Part shown: positions 1-8,954 of the stretch, piece by piece
Layout: each line of letters starts with the position of its first letter
Position numbering within the stretch: the first letter of the stretch is position 1
Assembly: GCA_031296915.1 (NCBI GenBank)
Contig: JAVDPC010000007.1
Coordinates: 62,001 to 126,000, forward strand
Reading direction: 5' to 3'
Source: Cerasicoccus frondis
Lineage (GTDB): Bacteria; Verrucomicrobiota; Verrucomicrobiia; Opitutales; Cerasicoccaceae
DNA length: 64,000 nucleotides
Notes under the pieces: generated by a model
Told to the model about the DNA's origin: nothing
Databases searched by the model: none
What the model saw: only the letters and a program-made list of their open reading frames with translations
Made by a program: the position numbers and the translations under genes

Positions 1-1836
1 GAGGCAAATTTTGACCTGATGCTCTTGGACTACATGTTGCCAGACACCAATGCCGAAGAGTTTTTGACGGAGCACTGGGAGCAAGTGGGAAGGCCGCCTT
101 TTATTGTGCTCACGGGATTTGGGGATGAGCGACTGGCCGTCAAGTTGATGAAGCTGGGGGCGGAAGACTACATCACCAAAGATGCGGATTTTATCGACCA
201 CATGCAGTCTGCGGTCGAGCGAACGCTGCGTCACCTGGCAGGCCAGCGTCGTCTGGGGCAAACAGAGCGGCAGCTCAAGGAAAGTGAAGAGCGGCTCAAT
301 CTCGCCGTGCGTTCGGCAGGCATTGCCGTTTGGGACATCAATATGGTTGATGGCACGGCGGTCATTGATGACCGCTGGCGCGCGATTGTCGGCGTGGAAC
401 TGCCTCAGAATCCAGTGCCCATGAAACGGCTGTTGGAGCTTATATCCAAAGACGATCAGGAGTACTTCAACAAGCGTTGGAAGGCATTCTTGGGCAGTAA
501 ATCGAAATCGCACAATTTCGAGGCCATGTTCCGCGTAAAGAATCCGCGTGATGGCAAACGCTGGGTGGAGTGTCAGGCAATTGTCGTAAGTGGTGATGGA
601 GGGCGACAGCCCCATCGAGCGATTTGCACGCTGCATGATGTGACGGATAAAATGATGGTGCGCGATATCGAGGAGCAACTACGCCGCGCCCAAAGGTTGG
701 ATACCTTAGGCACTATGGCCGGTGGCATCGCGCATGACTTTAACAACGTGCTGGCCTCGATCATGGGTTACAACGAGCTGACGATGCGGGACCCAGGCAA
801 CGCGGTTTTTGTTCTGAAGAACGCAAACCACATTAGCCGCGCGGCGCAGCGGGCGCGTGAAATTATTAAGCAGATCTTGCTGTACAGTCGTCGTGGAGAG
901 CCAGAGATTCGGCAAGTGAATCTGGTTGCGATTGTCGACGAGGCGGTTGGTTTCATTCGCGCCGTGGCGCCGCCAGACATTCAACTGATTACACAGTACG
1001 ACATTGATACCGCCATTATCGATGCGGACTCAGGGCAAATTAGCCAAGTCATCACGAATTTACTCAGCAATGCTGCGCATGCTATGAAGGCCCGCGAAGG
1101 CTCCATTAGCGTCCACGTTTATGATGCGAGCACCGTTGCGAATGATTGTAGCTGTACGGATGTGATCGCTAAACAGCTCTATGTTGTCAAAGTAAAGGAC
1201 GATGGCCCCGGGATACCGGAGAATATTCGTCATCGCATTTTCGAGCCATTTTTTAGCACCAAGCGCAAGGGGGAGGGCACAGGTTTGGGCTTGGCGACTT
1301 CGCAGGGCATCATCAGTTCGCACGGTGGTCGAATCACTCTGGATAGCGAACCTGGCGAAGGCGCTTGTTTTTGCATAACGCTGCCCAAATGCCGGCGTAA
1401 TATCCCTTTGGTCAAGGAGGACGAGCAGACGCCTCTGACCACACCAAGCACTTTGCGAGTGTTGTTGGTGGACGATGAAATTTCTCTGGCCGAGGTGACT
1501 ACGCAGCTATTGATGATGCATGGCTATGGGGTGGATGCATTTCACGATCCACAGCAAGCCCTCGATTTTTTCAAAGAAGATTCTTCGGCCTATGACGTTG
1601 CTATTTGTGACTACAGCATGCCCCGCCTGAATGGATTGGAGCTCATCAGCAAGCTGCATCAAATCAATCCTGACCTGCCGTGCATTTTGGTGACCGGTAA
1701 TCTGGACGATAAACAGCATCCGGAGTTTGAAGGCGCTTCGCATATGGTGCTGCTGCACAAGCCGTATTCACACGAAGAGCTTATGGCGGCGATCACGGAT
1801 ATTGTCCCGGAAGAAGTTATTTCAGAAAAATTCTGA
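1..1836 (+). CDS. Hybrid sensor histidine kinase/response regulator (5' truncated by window edge)
   Basis: The reading frame is open from base 1, so the true start lies upstream. Counting window codons, the first ~80 are a receiver domain (phospho-acceptor Asp at codon 10 in LLDYMLP, Lys in YITKD). A PAS-like segment follows (~90-215). The HisKA dimerisation helix carries the phospho-His at codon 245 (AHDFNN). The HATPase has an N box (NLLSNAAHAM) and G boxes (DDGPGIP, GEGTGLGLA). A second receiver ends the protein, with Asp at codon 537 (CDYSMP). The protein is a soluble phosphorelay kinase with no visible membrane segment. Its partner and signal are unknown. The stop is at 1834-1836. Confidence 0.93.
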   Translation, partial: EANFDLMLLDYMLPDTNAEEFLTEHWEQVGRPPFIVLTGFGDERLAVKLMKLGAEDYITKDADFIDHMQSAVERTLRHLAGQRRLGQTERQLKESEERLNLAVRSAGIAVWDINMVDGTAVIDDRWRAIVGVELPQNPVPMKRLLELISKDDQEYFNKRWKAFLGSKSKSHNFEAMFRVKNPRDGKRWVECQAIVVSGDGGRQPHRAICTLHDVTDKMMVRDIEEQLRRAQRLDTLGTMAGGIAHDFNNVLASIMGYNELTMRDPGNAVFVLKNANHISRAAQRAREIIKQILLYSRRGEPEIRQVNLVAIVDEAVGFIRAVAPPDIQLITQYDIDTAIIDADSGQISQVITNLLSNAAHAMKAREGSISVHVYDASTVANDCSCTDVIAKQLYVVKVKDDGPGIPENIRHRIFEPFFSTKRKGEGTGLGLATSQGIISSHGGRITLDSEPGEGACFCITLPKCRRNIPLVKEDEQTPLTTPSTLRVLLVDDEISLAEVTTQLLMMHGYGVDAFHDPQQALDFFKEDSSAYDVAICDYSMPRLNGLELISKLHQINPDLPCILVTGNLDDKQHPEFEGASHMVLLHKPYSHEELMAAITDIVPEEVISEKF

Positions 1837-1996
1837 GCACTGGGCTCGACTGTCCGAAATCATCGGGCCAACAGACATTCCGCTAGCAGATTATCGAGCA
1901 AATATAGCACTTTTTATCTAACTTGATCGATCAGGCCGCAGTGATTTTTCGTGTCCAGCAAGGCGGCTTGAGCGCGGCAGGCTACATGCGGCAAAA

Positions 1997-2389
1997 TTAT
2001 TCTGGATCGGATGAGTTAAAAAGGAGTACGGGAATCTCAGGCGCGCCTTTCACGTGGGCCCATTGGGAAACGGCATTGTGGTCGAGTATGGCGTTGCGCT
2101 GTATCTCGTAGTAGCTTTTTTCAGGAACTAGAAATGAGTGCGTTTCGCGCGTATCTTCACCAAGGCAGATGAGGTGATACTGTTGCTTGCTGTTGACGAA
2201 TCGGTTGTCGAGTTTGTAGGTGCGTGGCGGAAAAATGCGCTTCCCCGTGACGGCCCAACGCTGCGGAACAAAATCAAAGGGCAGCCAAGACAGCATGACT
2301 TGCCGGGCGCGCAAGTCTTTGCTGCCAAAGACAAGGAAACCGCCCAAACTCAGGATAATGACTAGTAATGTGAAAAATGTTTTCTTCAT
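1997..2389 (-). CDS. Small exported or membrane-anchored hypothetical protein
   Basis: This 130-residue protein has a single N-terminal hydrophobic helix (residues ~5-22, after MKKTFF), which could be a signal anchor or uncleaved signal peptide. The rest is a soluble, aromatic-rich domain with no motif I recognise. It lies just downstream of, and on the same strand as, the large three-domain membrane gene, with a 56-base gap, so it may be co-transcribed. The 12-mer CTTGATCGATCA lies on both sides of it (1922 and 2399). The function is unknown, and the call rests on the plausible export signal and length. Confidence 0.55.
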   Translation of the reverse strand: MKKTFFTLLVIILSLGGFLVFGSKDLRARQVMLSWLPFDFVPQRWAVTGKRIFPPRTYKLDNRFVNSKQQYHLICLGEDTRETHSFLVPEKSYYEIQRNAILDHNAVSQWAHVKGAPEIPVLLFNSSDPE

Positions 2390-2445
2390 TAGAGATCGCT
2401 TGATCGATCACGCATGATTGACACCAAAAGTCAAGGCGTGCATCG

Positions 2446-5034
2446 TTACGCTTCGAAGACCTCAAGCCCGCGCTGGTGGATGATCAGGCGGATGACGTCG
2501 ATGGTCTTGTCGGGCGCGATGCCGTTAGCGCGGTTTTGCGCGCCGATTTGGAACGCGATATTCCATTGCGCAATGAGTGTCTTCCAGCCGAATGGCGCGC
2601 CGTGCTTGGGATCGTAAATCCAGGTCGCTTCAGACGAAACACCGTTGAGCTCAATGACGCGAAACTCGCCGCGCTGCAATGCGGCTTCGCTTTCCGCGCG
2701 GACATCGTAGCGGCCAAAGTAAAAGCCTTGGTAGTGCTGGCTCACGGCATTGACACGGGCGCTGAGCTCGGGCGTGATCAAGTGCGAGCCATCGAGGAAC
2801 ACTGCGCCGCGGCAATGCGTGCCCAGCTCGGCGAGGACGAACTCTTCGCCTTTCGCGGGCACATCGTTGAGATGCTTGATGTGTTTCTTTAGGAAGTACG
2901 GCGCGGAGCAAACAGCGCGCTCGTCGGCGAGGATCAGGTGGCGCAGCGAGTGTTCGCCATCGCCCGTCACGCTCGTAAAACGCTTGTCGGTAATGCCCCA
3001 GGTGACGCCCGTTTCTTGGTTGGGCAAGCGGTAATAAAACACGCCGTATTCGTGGCCGGGGAGGAACTCCTGCGCGATGACCGGCTGCGGGCAGCGCGTT
3101 AAATAATCTTCGGCTTGCGCGCGGTTTTTAATGATCGCTACGCCTTCGCCGCGTTGCCCGATGTCGGGCTTTAGTGCAACGGGATAGCCAAGGCTTTCCT
3201 TCGCAAAAAACGCATCGAGTTTCGCCAGGCGTTCGGCGGCGGGCTCGGGCGGCAGGAGAGTCCAGCGGCCAATCGCATCGCCCGCGCCAGCGAGGCCGCG
3301 CAGGATGTCGGATTTTGATTCTTCGGCCAGACCCCCCATCGGCATCGCGGGGTTGCAGAGCGTGAATAGCGTCGGGCAGAGATGTTTCAACCCCTGCCAC
3401 AAGATGCTCGCGATGACGGGCGGATACACTGCCCAGAATGGCCAGAATTCCCAGCGCGTCGCGCGTCGCCATTTGCCCAGCATCAGGCGGCGGCCTTCCC
3501 AAGTCATGAGCGGCGTCACTAACTTTGTGATGCAAAGCATGGCGATGATGAAGCCGAGGAATAGGAGCGGCGCCCATTTTTCAAAGCGGCCAAACAAGTC
3601 GAGGAATGTCTGCCCGAGGAACATGGATGCGCCGACGAGAATCGGCGTCCACACGACGGCGGCGAGCATCAGGTAAAACGTAAACTGCCCGAACGGCGCG
3701 CGCAGCACACCGGCTGCAAAGTAGGTCGGCAGGCGTGAGCCCGGAATGAAGCGTGTGATGAGGATCAGCGCCGGGCCGCGGCGTTTAAACCATTCTTCAG
3801 CGGCTTCGAGGTCCTGCTCTTTGAGAAACCACTTCATCGGCGCGCGGTGGAGTGACGGATGCCCCAGCCAGCGGCCGAGGGCGTAGAGCCCAACGTCGCC
3901 CAAGAATATTCCCAGCAAGCTCGCAATCGTGGCCGACCAGAAATCGATGACGCCTTGCGAAGCGAGAATGCCAGCGGCGATGCACGAGAGGTCTTCCGAA
4001 ATGAACGAGCCGATGATCAGCACGACGAAGTAAAGCACGAGGCCCCAACCGCGGGCAGGCTCCGGTGGCGCGGCGTTGGCCTGCGCGGCGGCAAGCTGCT
4101 CCGGGCTTAGTTGGCTGCGGACCTTGGCCTCGCCGCGCTCGACCTTATCGACGAATTCGCTCATGCGCCCGGCGGCCCAATCCTGGTGAGTGAAGGGAAT
4201 CATGTGGCCTTCGTCAGGCAGCGTTTCAAGCGTGGCTTGCGGCGCGAGGCGGGCGTGTTCGGTGGCGGCGGCAAAGGGGACCATGGCGTCCTTTTCGCCG
4301 TGGAGGATCAGCAGCGGGCCATCGTAGTTTTCAAGGATGCCGCGGAGCGGACGTTGATCGGTGTCGCTGAAGTTGCGGGCGTAGGCGACGTTGATTAGGC
4401 CGTGGTCCATGGCGCCGAAGTGCGGGAAAATGTTTTGCAGCGACCACAGGCCGAGCCACTGCGTCGAGTAAAGTGCGTGGTTGAGCGTGTAGTCGCCCAG
4501 TAGCTCCAGTTCCTGCACGCCGATGCTCGCCAACATGGTGATCGAAGCTATGCGCTCGGGCGCGATGTGTGCGAGGTTGAGGATCACTCCGCCCCCCTGA
4601 CTGTAGCCAACGAGGTGAGCTTGGCCGACCTCCAGTGCGTCGAGCAGATCGCGAACGTTGTAGGCATGCGTCGCAACGGAGTAGTCGGCAATGTCGATCG
4701 TCGAGCCGCCGAAGCCAGGCAGGTCGGGCACGATCAGGCGATACTGTCCGCGCAGCTCGGCAATGAGTTGGTCCATCGCCTTGGACCCCATTGGGCTACC
4801 ATGGATGATGACCAGCGTCGGAGCAGCGGGATCATCAGCAGGCAAGTCGCGGTAGGCGATTTGGATGTCGCGGCCGGTGTGCTCGCCATCGGCGTATTCC
4901 GGCAAGGCAATGCGTTGCTGCTCGGGCAGGAGTTCGCCCTCGGCAGGCAGGTTCCAACGCACGATGGTCGACGCCGTCAACAGCACCATAAACGCGACCA
5001 GAAGCCAGCGCCGAAGTTTACGTTTGGCGGCCAT
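2446..5034 (-). CDS. Three-domain membrane protein: alpha/beta hydrolase + DedA (VTT) + ATP-grasp-like domain
   Basis: The 862-residue protein starts with a membrane anchor (residues 10-28). An alpha/beta hydrolase domain spans ~55-300: oxyanion HG at 78-79, nucleophile Ser145 in GYSQGG, acid Asp249 and His277. A Pro/Ala linker leads into a DedA/VTT domain (~330-515) with the family signature RFIPGSRLP at 428-436 and several hydrophobic helices. The last ~300 residues look like ATP-grasp: a Lys in ALKPDIGQRGEG (~622), VIAQEFLPG, and a late metal-binding-like IELNGVSSE. DedA proteins are lipid scramblases or transporters, so a lipid or acyl-conjugate role is inferred. All three parts lie in one uninterrupted frame. 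Confidence 0.88.
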   Translation of the reverse strand: MAAKRKLRRWLLVAFMVLLTASTIVRWNLPAEGELLPEQQRIALPEYADGEHTGRDIQIAYRDLPADDPAAPTLVIIHGSPMGSKAMDQLIAELRGQYRLIVPDLPGFGGSTIDIADYSVATHAYNVRDLLDALEVGQAHLVGYSQGGGVILNLAHIAPERIASITMLASIGVQELELLGDYTLNHALYSTQWLGLWSLQNIFPHFGAMDHGLINVAYARNFSDTDQRPLRGILENYDGPLLILHGEKDAMVPFAAATEHARLAPQATLETLPDEGHMIPFTHQDWAAGRMSEFVDKVERGEAKVRSQLSPEQLAAAQANAAPPEPARGWGLVLYFVVLIIGSFISEDLSCIAAGILASQGVIDFWSATIASLLGIFLGDVGLYALGRWLGHPSLHRAPMKWFLKEQDLEAAEEWFKRRGPALILITRFIPGSRLPTYFAAGVLRAPFGQFTFYLMLAAVVWTPILVGASMFLGQTFLDLFGRFEKWAPLLFLGFIIAMLCITKLVTPLMTWEGRRLMLGKWRRATRWEFWPFWAVYPPVIASILWQGLKHLCPTLFTLCNPAMPMGGLAEESKSDILRGLAGAGDAIGRWTLLPPEPAAERLAKLDAFFAKESLGYPVALKPDIGQRGEGVAIIKNRAQAEDYLTRCPQPVIAQEFLPGHEYGVFYYRLPNQETGVTWGITDKRFTSVTGDGEHSLRHLILADERAVCSAPYFLKKHIKHLNDVPAKGEEFVLAELGTHCRGAVFLDGSHLITPELSARVNAVSQHYQGFYFGRYDVRAESEAALQRGEFRVIELNGVSSEATWIYDPKHGAPFGWKTLIAQWNIAFQIGAQNRANGIAPDKTIDVIRLIIHQRGLEVFEA

Positions 5035-5088
5035 TAATTAGTCGGCGTTAAAGAAAGAATAGAGCACATTTCGCAGCAGTAGAGTGGC

Positions 5089-5133
5089 AATCGCACGCTG
5101 TGCAAATCTATCGGTCCAGCGGGACGCTGGTTA
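5089..5133 (-). repeat. Stop-overlapping double-palindrome repeat, copy 1
   Basis: Read on the minus strand it begins with the TAA of the NRDE gene, then CCAGCGTCCCGCTGG and ATTTGCACAGCGTGCGATT. It matches 33116-33160 at 38 of 45 positions. It may fold as tandem hairpins after the stop. Confidence 0.7.
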
Positions 5134-5877
5134 GGCGACGCAGGCTTGGCGGCGTGGGAGTTGCAGGCGGCGCGCGCGGTCGAATTGGAAGGCGCCTGGA
5201 ATGCGGGGCGCGTATTCGAGCGTGATCGTGTCTTGGCCGACCACCACATGGGTGAGGCTCACGGTGCTGGCGTCGCTGCGAGACATAAAGACGGAATGTG
5301 CGGCGGTTGCGGGCGCGTAGTGTTCATGGAATGCGCGGAGGTCATCGGGTGTTGGGTCGCCGCCACGGAGGCGGACGAGGTCGCCGAAGCGTCGGCGTCG
5401 GCTGCGGAGCACTTCGTCGGGCAGATGGCTGGAGGACGTGAAAGGCTGGGCCTGCGTGACGGTTTGCATCGACATCGTGCGAGTGTCCCAAGTGAACGTT
5501 TGCGCTGGGCGAACGGGGTCCACAGCGATGAGCAGAAAGGCCTCATAGCAAGATAGCGCAGTGGTTGAAATGCGTTGGCGCACGGCGTCGGCATCAGGGC
5601 AATCGGCTAGGTTCAGGACGAGTTGCCCGCGGCTGATGCGCTGTGGGGCAGGCGAGCGTGGATTGTCCGGATATTGGTTAATGAGGCAAATGCCCACTCC
5701 AAACTCGTTGACGAGCAGCCATGTGCCGCCGCCAGTTGGGTCTTTGGGCGCCAGGAAGCGCACGCCGTTGACGAGTTGTTGAGTTGGCGGGAGGCCGAGG
5801 TCGCGGGTCTTGAGCTCGTCTCGATTAAAGAAGAGTTCGTAGCCGTTTGCGCCGCTCCACCAAGTCGCCGTGCACAT
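5131..5877 (-). CDS. NRDE (TANGO2) family protein
   Basis: The 248-residue protein begins MCTATWW and carries the family's namesake Asn-Arg-Asp-Glu at residues 18-21, followed by the conserved GGTWL and N-G-G-like core. The N-terminal Cys2 suggests an Ntn-hydrolase-like fold after Met removal, as proposed for the family. The biochemical role is not settled; animal TANGO2 relatives are tied to haem or lipid handling. It starts two bases after the stop of the upstream DinB-family gene, so the two are almost certainly one transcript. Its TAA stop is the first three bases of a 45-nt palindromic repeat that may act as the terminator. Confidence 0.88.
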   Translation of the reverse strand: MCTATWWSGANGYELFFNRDELKTRDLGLPPTQQLVNGVRFLAPKDPTGGGTWLLVNEFGVGICLINQYPDNPRSPAPQRISRGQLVLNLADCPDADAVRQRISTTALSCYEAFLLIAVDPVRPAQTFTWDTRTMSMQTVTQAQPFTSSSHLPDEVLRSRRRRFGDLVRLRGGDPTPDDLRAFHEHYAPATAAHSVFMSRSDASTVSLTHVVVGQDTITLEYAPRIPGAFQFDRARRLQLPRRQACVA

Positions 5878-5879
5878 GA

Positions 5880-6383
5880 TCAGTCCGCGAGTTGGTGTTT
5901 GATGGTGGACGGGGCGACGCCAAAGTCTTTGGGGGTCGATCCACGCTGAATGCTGCGGATCACATTGATCAGCGCGTAGTGGTGGACGGTGTGGCTGAGG
6001 AGAAATTGCAGCTCGCGGCGGACGGTGGATTGGGCCGGAACAGGCAGTGCTGCGCCAGAATCCATAATCACCGCGACTGGCCTTTCGAGGTCGTCGTCCG
6101 TGATCGTGGCCAGTTCATTGGCGAGCTCCTGGAGCGCCGCGCTGGCGTAGGCGACGTCGGTTTCCAGTCGTGGATCTCTGGCGCGGGCGTCGTAGTCGAT
6201 ATGGCCAATGGGCATGCCGCGCAGGAAGCAGTAGGCGTGGTCAATGCTGTGGCGCAGGTGTTGGCCGATTGAACTGGAGAAGCACGGCTCGCAACATTTT
6301 GCGAAAGTTTCGTTGTTGAGTTGCTGGAGGAGTTCTATGCCTTGGCGCAGGCAAGCGACGTTGTCATCTACAATGTCAGGCAT
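5880..6383 (-). CDS. DinB-like family putative metal-dependent protein
   Basis: This 167-residue all-helical protein has the spaced histidines of the DinB/YfiT four-helix bundle: H48 and H52 in LRHSIDH, and a late HTVHHY. In this family three His bind a divalent metal, and members act in thiol transfer or small-molecule modification; the substrate here is unknown. Its TGA is two bases from the ATG of the NRDE gene downstream, which indicates translational coupling. No export signal is present. Confidence 0.8.
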   Translation of the reverse strand: MPDIVDDNVACLRQGIELLQQLNNETFAKCCEPCFSSSIGQHLRHSIDHAYCFLRGMPIGHIDYDARARDPRLETDVAYASAALQELANELATITDDDLERPVAVIMDSGAALPVPAQSTVRRELQFLLSHTVHHYALINVIRSIQRGSTPKDFGVAPSTIKHQLAD

Positions 6384-6537
6384 GGAAATTCTAAATACTT
6401 ATTATGAGCGAGTTGCGAATATGGTGTCAGACGTCCCGATTGGCAGTTCCTTACAGGCTAAATTGTCTGAATATATAGTGTGTCTTCAAACTATGTAAGA
6501 AAATGCTTTTCGCCAGTATGATTTTCCGCTGAACATT

Positions 6538-7170
6538 ATGGGCATGGGACAACCATTTAAAGAAGGACAAACGATTCTTTTCCAAGGCGACAGCATCACT
6601 GATTGCGGTCGCAACAGGGACTACATCGACTGCTTGGGCAAGGGCTATGCGAGCATCATTGCTTCTCTCCTGGGCGCGCGTTACCCCGAGGCAAACCTCA
6701 AGTTTTACAATAAGGGCATCTCGGGCAATCGCGTGAAGGATCTTGCGGCGCGTTGGGAAGAGGACTGTATCGACATGAAGCCGGACTGGCTCTCAATCCT
6801 GATCGGCGTCAACGACTGTTGGCGCGGCTTTGACAGCAACGATCCGACCTCGGCCGAAGAATATGAGGAAGGTTACCGTGGCCTCCTCGACCGTGTGAAG
6901 GACAAGGTTGAGCAATTGGTTATCTGCGAGCCCTTCCTGTTGCCGATCCCTGAAGATCGCATAGCTTGGCGCGTCGACCTGGACCCGAAAATTCACGTCG
7001 CCCGTAAGCTGGCCCGCGAATACAACGCGATTTTTGTGCCGTTCGATGGCGCTTTCGCTGCCGCCGCCAGCCGTCAGGAAATGGCCTATTGGGCTCGCGA
7101 CGGTGTCCATCCGACGCCCGCTGGCCATGGTTTGATGGCCAAGACCTGGATGCAGGTCGCCCGTGTCTGA
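6538..7170 (+). CDS. SGNH/GDSL-family esterase
   Basis: The 210-residue cytoplasmic protein contains all four SGNH blocks: GDSIT with Ser19, the Gly block KGISGNRV, the Asn block IGVNDCW, and the Asp/His block DGVHP (Asp188, His191). Members remove acyl groups from lipids or acetyl groups from sugars. The small size and lack of a signal peptide fit an intracellular carbohydrate acetylesterase, but the substrate cannot be told from sequence. A second in-frame ATG follows two codons in. A strong hairpin lies 34 bases after the stop. Confidence 0.9.
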   Translation: MGMGQPFKEGQTILFQGDSITDCGRNRDYIDCLGKGYASIIASLLGARYPEANLKFYNKGISGNRVKDLAARWEEDCIDMKPDWLSILIGVNDCWRGFDSNDPTSAEEYEEGYRGLLDRVKDKVEQLVICEPFLLPIPEDRIAWRVDLDPKIHVARKLAREYNAIFVPFDGAFAAAASRQEMAYWARDGVHPTPAGHGLMAKTWMQVARV

Positions 7171-7204
7171 TCTCACGGAATTTATTTTGAAGGTCTTCTA
7201 ATAG

Positions 7205-7243
7205 GAGGCCCGGTTGACGTTTTTTTCGCGTTGACCGGGCCTC
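7205..7243 (+). terminator. Hairpin terminator after the GDSL esterase
   Basis: A 15-base-pair stem (GAGGCCCGGTTGACG paired with 7229-7243, two G-U wobbles) closes a nine-base loop containing seven T. The U-tract after the stem is poor (TCTATTATCC), so termination may be partial and some transcript may run on into the next genes. Confidence 0.6.
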
Positions 7244-7273
7244 TCTATTATCCCCATACTGCGCGGCTTTGGT

Positions 7274-7519
7274 ATGGAAATCGAAAACCGCAAACTCGTG
7301 ACTCCACTGGGCGCCTTGATCGACGTTGTGATCTGTGGCGCGGTGTTCCTGTTCTTTTTCTTCGTGGTGATTCCGTCCCACGTGCCGTTTTACGAGACGT
7401 TTTGGCGACTCTTCTTCACGGCCTACACTTCGACGGTCATGGCTGGCTTCACTTGGCTCGCCCTGTGCCTGTTTCGGGTGACTCGGGTGGACCAAATGCG
7501 CAATAAAAAGAACGCCTAA
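7274..7519 (+). CDS. Small two-helix membrane protein
   Basis: This 81-residue protein has two strongly hydrophobic stretches (about residues 14-33 and 43-64) and a basic tail ([14 protein letters not shown]). I recognise no family. It ends four bases before the gcvH ATG, so the pair is co-transcribed and probably coupled. That placement is the only hint to its role. Confidence 0.6.
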   Translation: MEIENRKLVTPLGALIDVVICGAVFLFFFFVVIPSHVPFYETFWRLFFTAYTSTVMAGFTWLALCLFRVTRVDQMRNKKNA

Positions 7520-7523
7520 GGCC

Positions 7524-7904
7524 ATGTCCAACATCCCAGCTGATCTTAAATACACCGAAGAACACGAATGGCTCCGCGCGGAGGCTGACGGCTCTGCCAC
7601 CATCGGCATTACCGACCACGCGCAAACCAGCCTGGGTGACATCACTTTCGTCGAGCTGCCCGCCGTCGGCGACACCATCGAGAAGGGGGACACCTTCGGC
7701 ACGGTGGAGTCCGTCAAGGCCGCATCTGACCTCTACGCACCCGTGACTGGTGAAGTGATCGCGATCAATGAAGCCCTCGACGGTGAGCCCGAGCTCGTCA
7801 ACACCGACCCTTACGGCGCAGGCTGGATGATCAAGATCAAGATCGACGATTCCGAGGCGCCTGAGCTGCTCGACGCCGAGGCCTACGCCAAGGTCTGCGA
7901 ATAA
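7524..7904 (+). CDS. gcvH: Glycine cleavage system H protein
   Basis: The 126-residue protein matches GcvH over its full length: the EHEWL start, [13 protein letters not shown], the lipoylation loop ESVKAASDL with Lys65, and the [10 protein letters not shown] end. H protein carries the aminomethyl group between GcvP, GcvT and the lipoamide dehydrogenase, and in some bacteria it also relays lipoyl groups. None of gcvP, gcvT or lpd is in this window, so it is a detached copy here. A hairpin follows the stop. Confidence 0.96.
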   Translation: MSNIPADLKYTEEHEWLRAEADGSATIGITDHAQTSLGDITFVELPAVGDTIEKGDTFGTVESVKAASDLYAPVTGEVIAINEALDGEPELVNTDPYGAGWMIKIKIDDSEAPELLDAEAYAKVCE

Positions 7905-7919
7905 GAATACTTTAACTGG

Positions 7920-7976
7920 AAGATCGGGAAGAGCGGGAAGTTGCGACAAGGTTGACTCTCCGTTCTTCCCGATCTT
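7920..7976 (+). terminator. Terminator after gcvH
   Basis: Seventeen-base arms (7920-7936 and 7960-7976, reading AAGATCGGGAAGAGCGG and its complement with one G-U pair) form a long stem, followed by TCTGTTTTC. It sits between gcvH and menB and overlaps any menB start earlier than 8003. Confidence 0.75.
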
Positions 7977-8002
7977 TCTGTTTTCAAAAACCCACTTTTG
8001 CC

Positions 8003-8845
8003 ATGAGCGACTGGATTCAAGTAAAGCCCTTTGAAGAAATCCTTTACCACAAGCTGCCCGGCGAGGGCATTGCCAAGGTAACCATCAACCGCCCGCATCG
8101 CCGCAACGCGTTCACGCCCGATACGGTCATGGAAATGATCGAAGCCTTCACCGATGCGCGCGAAGACCCCGAGATCGGCTGCGTGCTGCTCTGCGGTCAA
8201 AATCCCCAGACCGACGGCAAATTCGCCTTCTGCTCCGGTGGCGACCAGACCATCCGCGGCAATAAGGCCGGTGGCTACCAGGGCAAGGACGGTGTGCCGC
8301 GCCTCAACGTGCTCGACTTGCAAAAACTCATCCGCTCGATGCCCAAGGTGGTGATCGCGCTGGTGGCGGGATTCTCGATCGGCGGTGGCCACGTGCTTCA
8401 CGTCATTTGCGACATGACCATTGCTGCGGATAACGCCATTTTCGGTCAGACTGGACCGAAGGTTGGCAGCTTCGATGGCGGCTTCGGCTCCAGCTATCTG
8501 GCTCGCCACGTGGGCCAAAAGAAGGCGCGTGAAATTTGGTATCTCTGCCGTCAATACAATGCGCAGGAAGCCCTCGACATGGGCCTCGTCAACAGGGTGG
8601 TCCCCTACGAGCAACTCGAAGCTGAGGGCATCGCCTGGGGCCGTGACGTGATGAAGCACAGCCCGCTCGCCATTCGCTGCCTCAAGAGTGCGTTCAACGC
8701 CGAGCTCGACGGCCAGGCCGGCATTCAGGAGCTCGCCGGCAACGCCACGCTGCTATACTACCTGACCGAGCAAGGCGAAGAAGGCCACCAGTCTTACGTT
8801 AACAAGCAGAAGCCCGACTTTAAAAAGTATCCCTGGCTGCCGTAG
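8003..8845 (+). CDS. menB: 1,4-dihydroxy-2-naphthoyl-CoA synthase
   Basis: MenB closes the naphthoquinone ring from O-succinylbenzoyl-CoA in menaquinone synthesis. The 280-residue product has the crotonase fold: [10 protein letters not shown], the CSGGDQ loop, the oxyanion region [11 protein letters not shown], the MenB-specific [14 protein letters not shown] segment and the C-terminal [12 protein letters not shown]. The start at 8003 ([10 protein letters not shown]) is chosen because the upstream in-frame start at 7952 falls inside the gcvH terminator. A menaquinone matches the diheme succinate dehydrogenase/fumarate reductase elsewhere in the window. No other men gene is adjacent. Confidence 0.95.
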   Translation: MSDWIQVKPFEEILYHKLPGEGIAKVTINRPHRRNAFTPDTVMEMIEAFTDAREDPEIGCVLLCGQNPQTDGKFAFCSGGDQTIRGNKAGGYQGKDGVPRLNVLDLQKLIRSMPKVVIALVAGFSIGGGHVLHVICDMTIAADNAIFGQTGPKVGSFDGGFGSSYLARHVGQKKAREIWYLCRQYNAQEALDMGLVNRVVPYEQLEAEGIAWGRDVMKHSPLAIRCLKSAFNAELDGQAGIQELAGNATLLYYLTEQGEEGHQSYVNKQKPDFKKYPWLP

Positions 8846-8869
8846 TTTAATGGCAGACAATTAAAGGTC

Positions 8870-8904
8870 GCGCCCGTTATCCATACGGGGTAGCTTCACC
8901 CTGT
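8870..8904 (+). repeat. REP-like dispersed repeat, degenerate copy
   Basis: This 35-base stretch matches 33199-33233 at 30 of 35 positions (shared GCGCCCGTTATCC and TTCACCCTGT). In this copy the internal GCCCGTTA...TAACGGGC hairpin is decayed. It lies between menB and the convergent dehydrogenase gene. Confidence 0.6.
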
Positions 8905-8954
8905 TGGTAAGGTGGCGCGGATCCGCAGTTTCATCTGCTCAAGAATGCCGAGTG

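Noticed and set aside
7952..8002. An earlier in-frame start for menB
   Set aside because: It lies within the gcvH terminator hairpin and adds residues absent from the MenB family; ATG 8003 fits.
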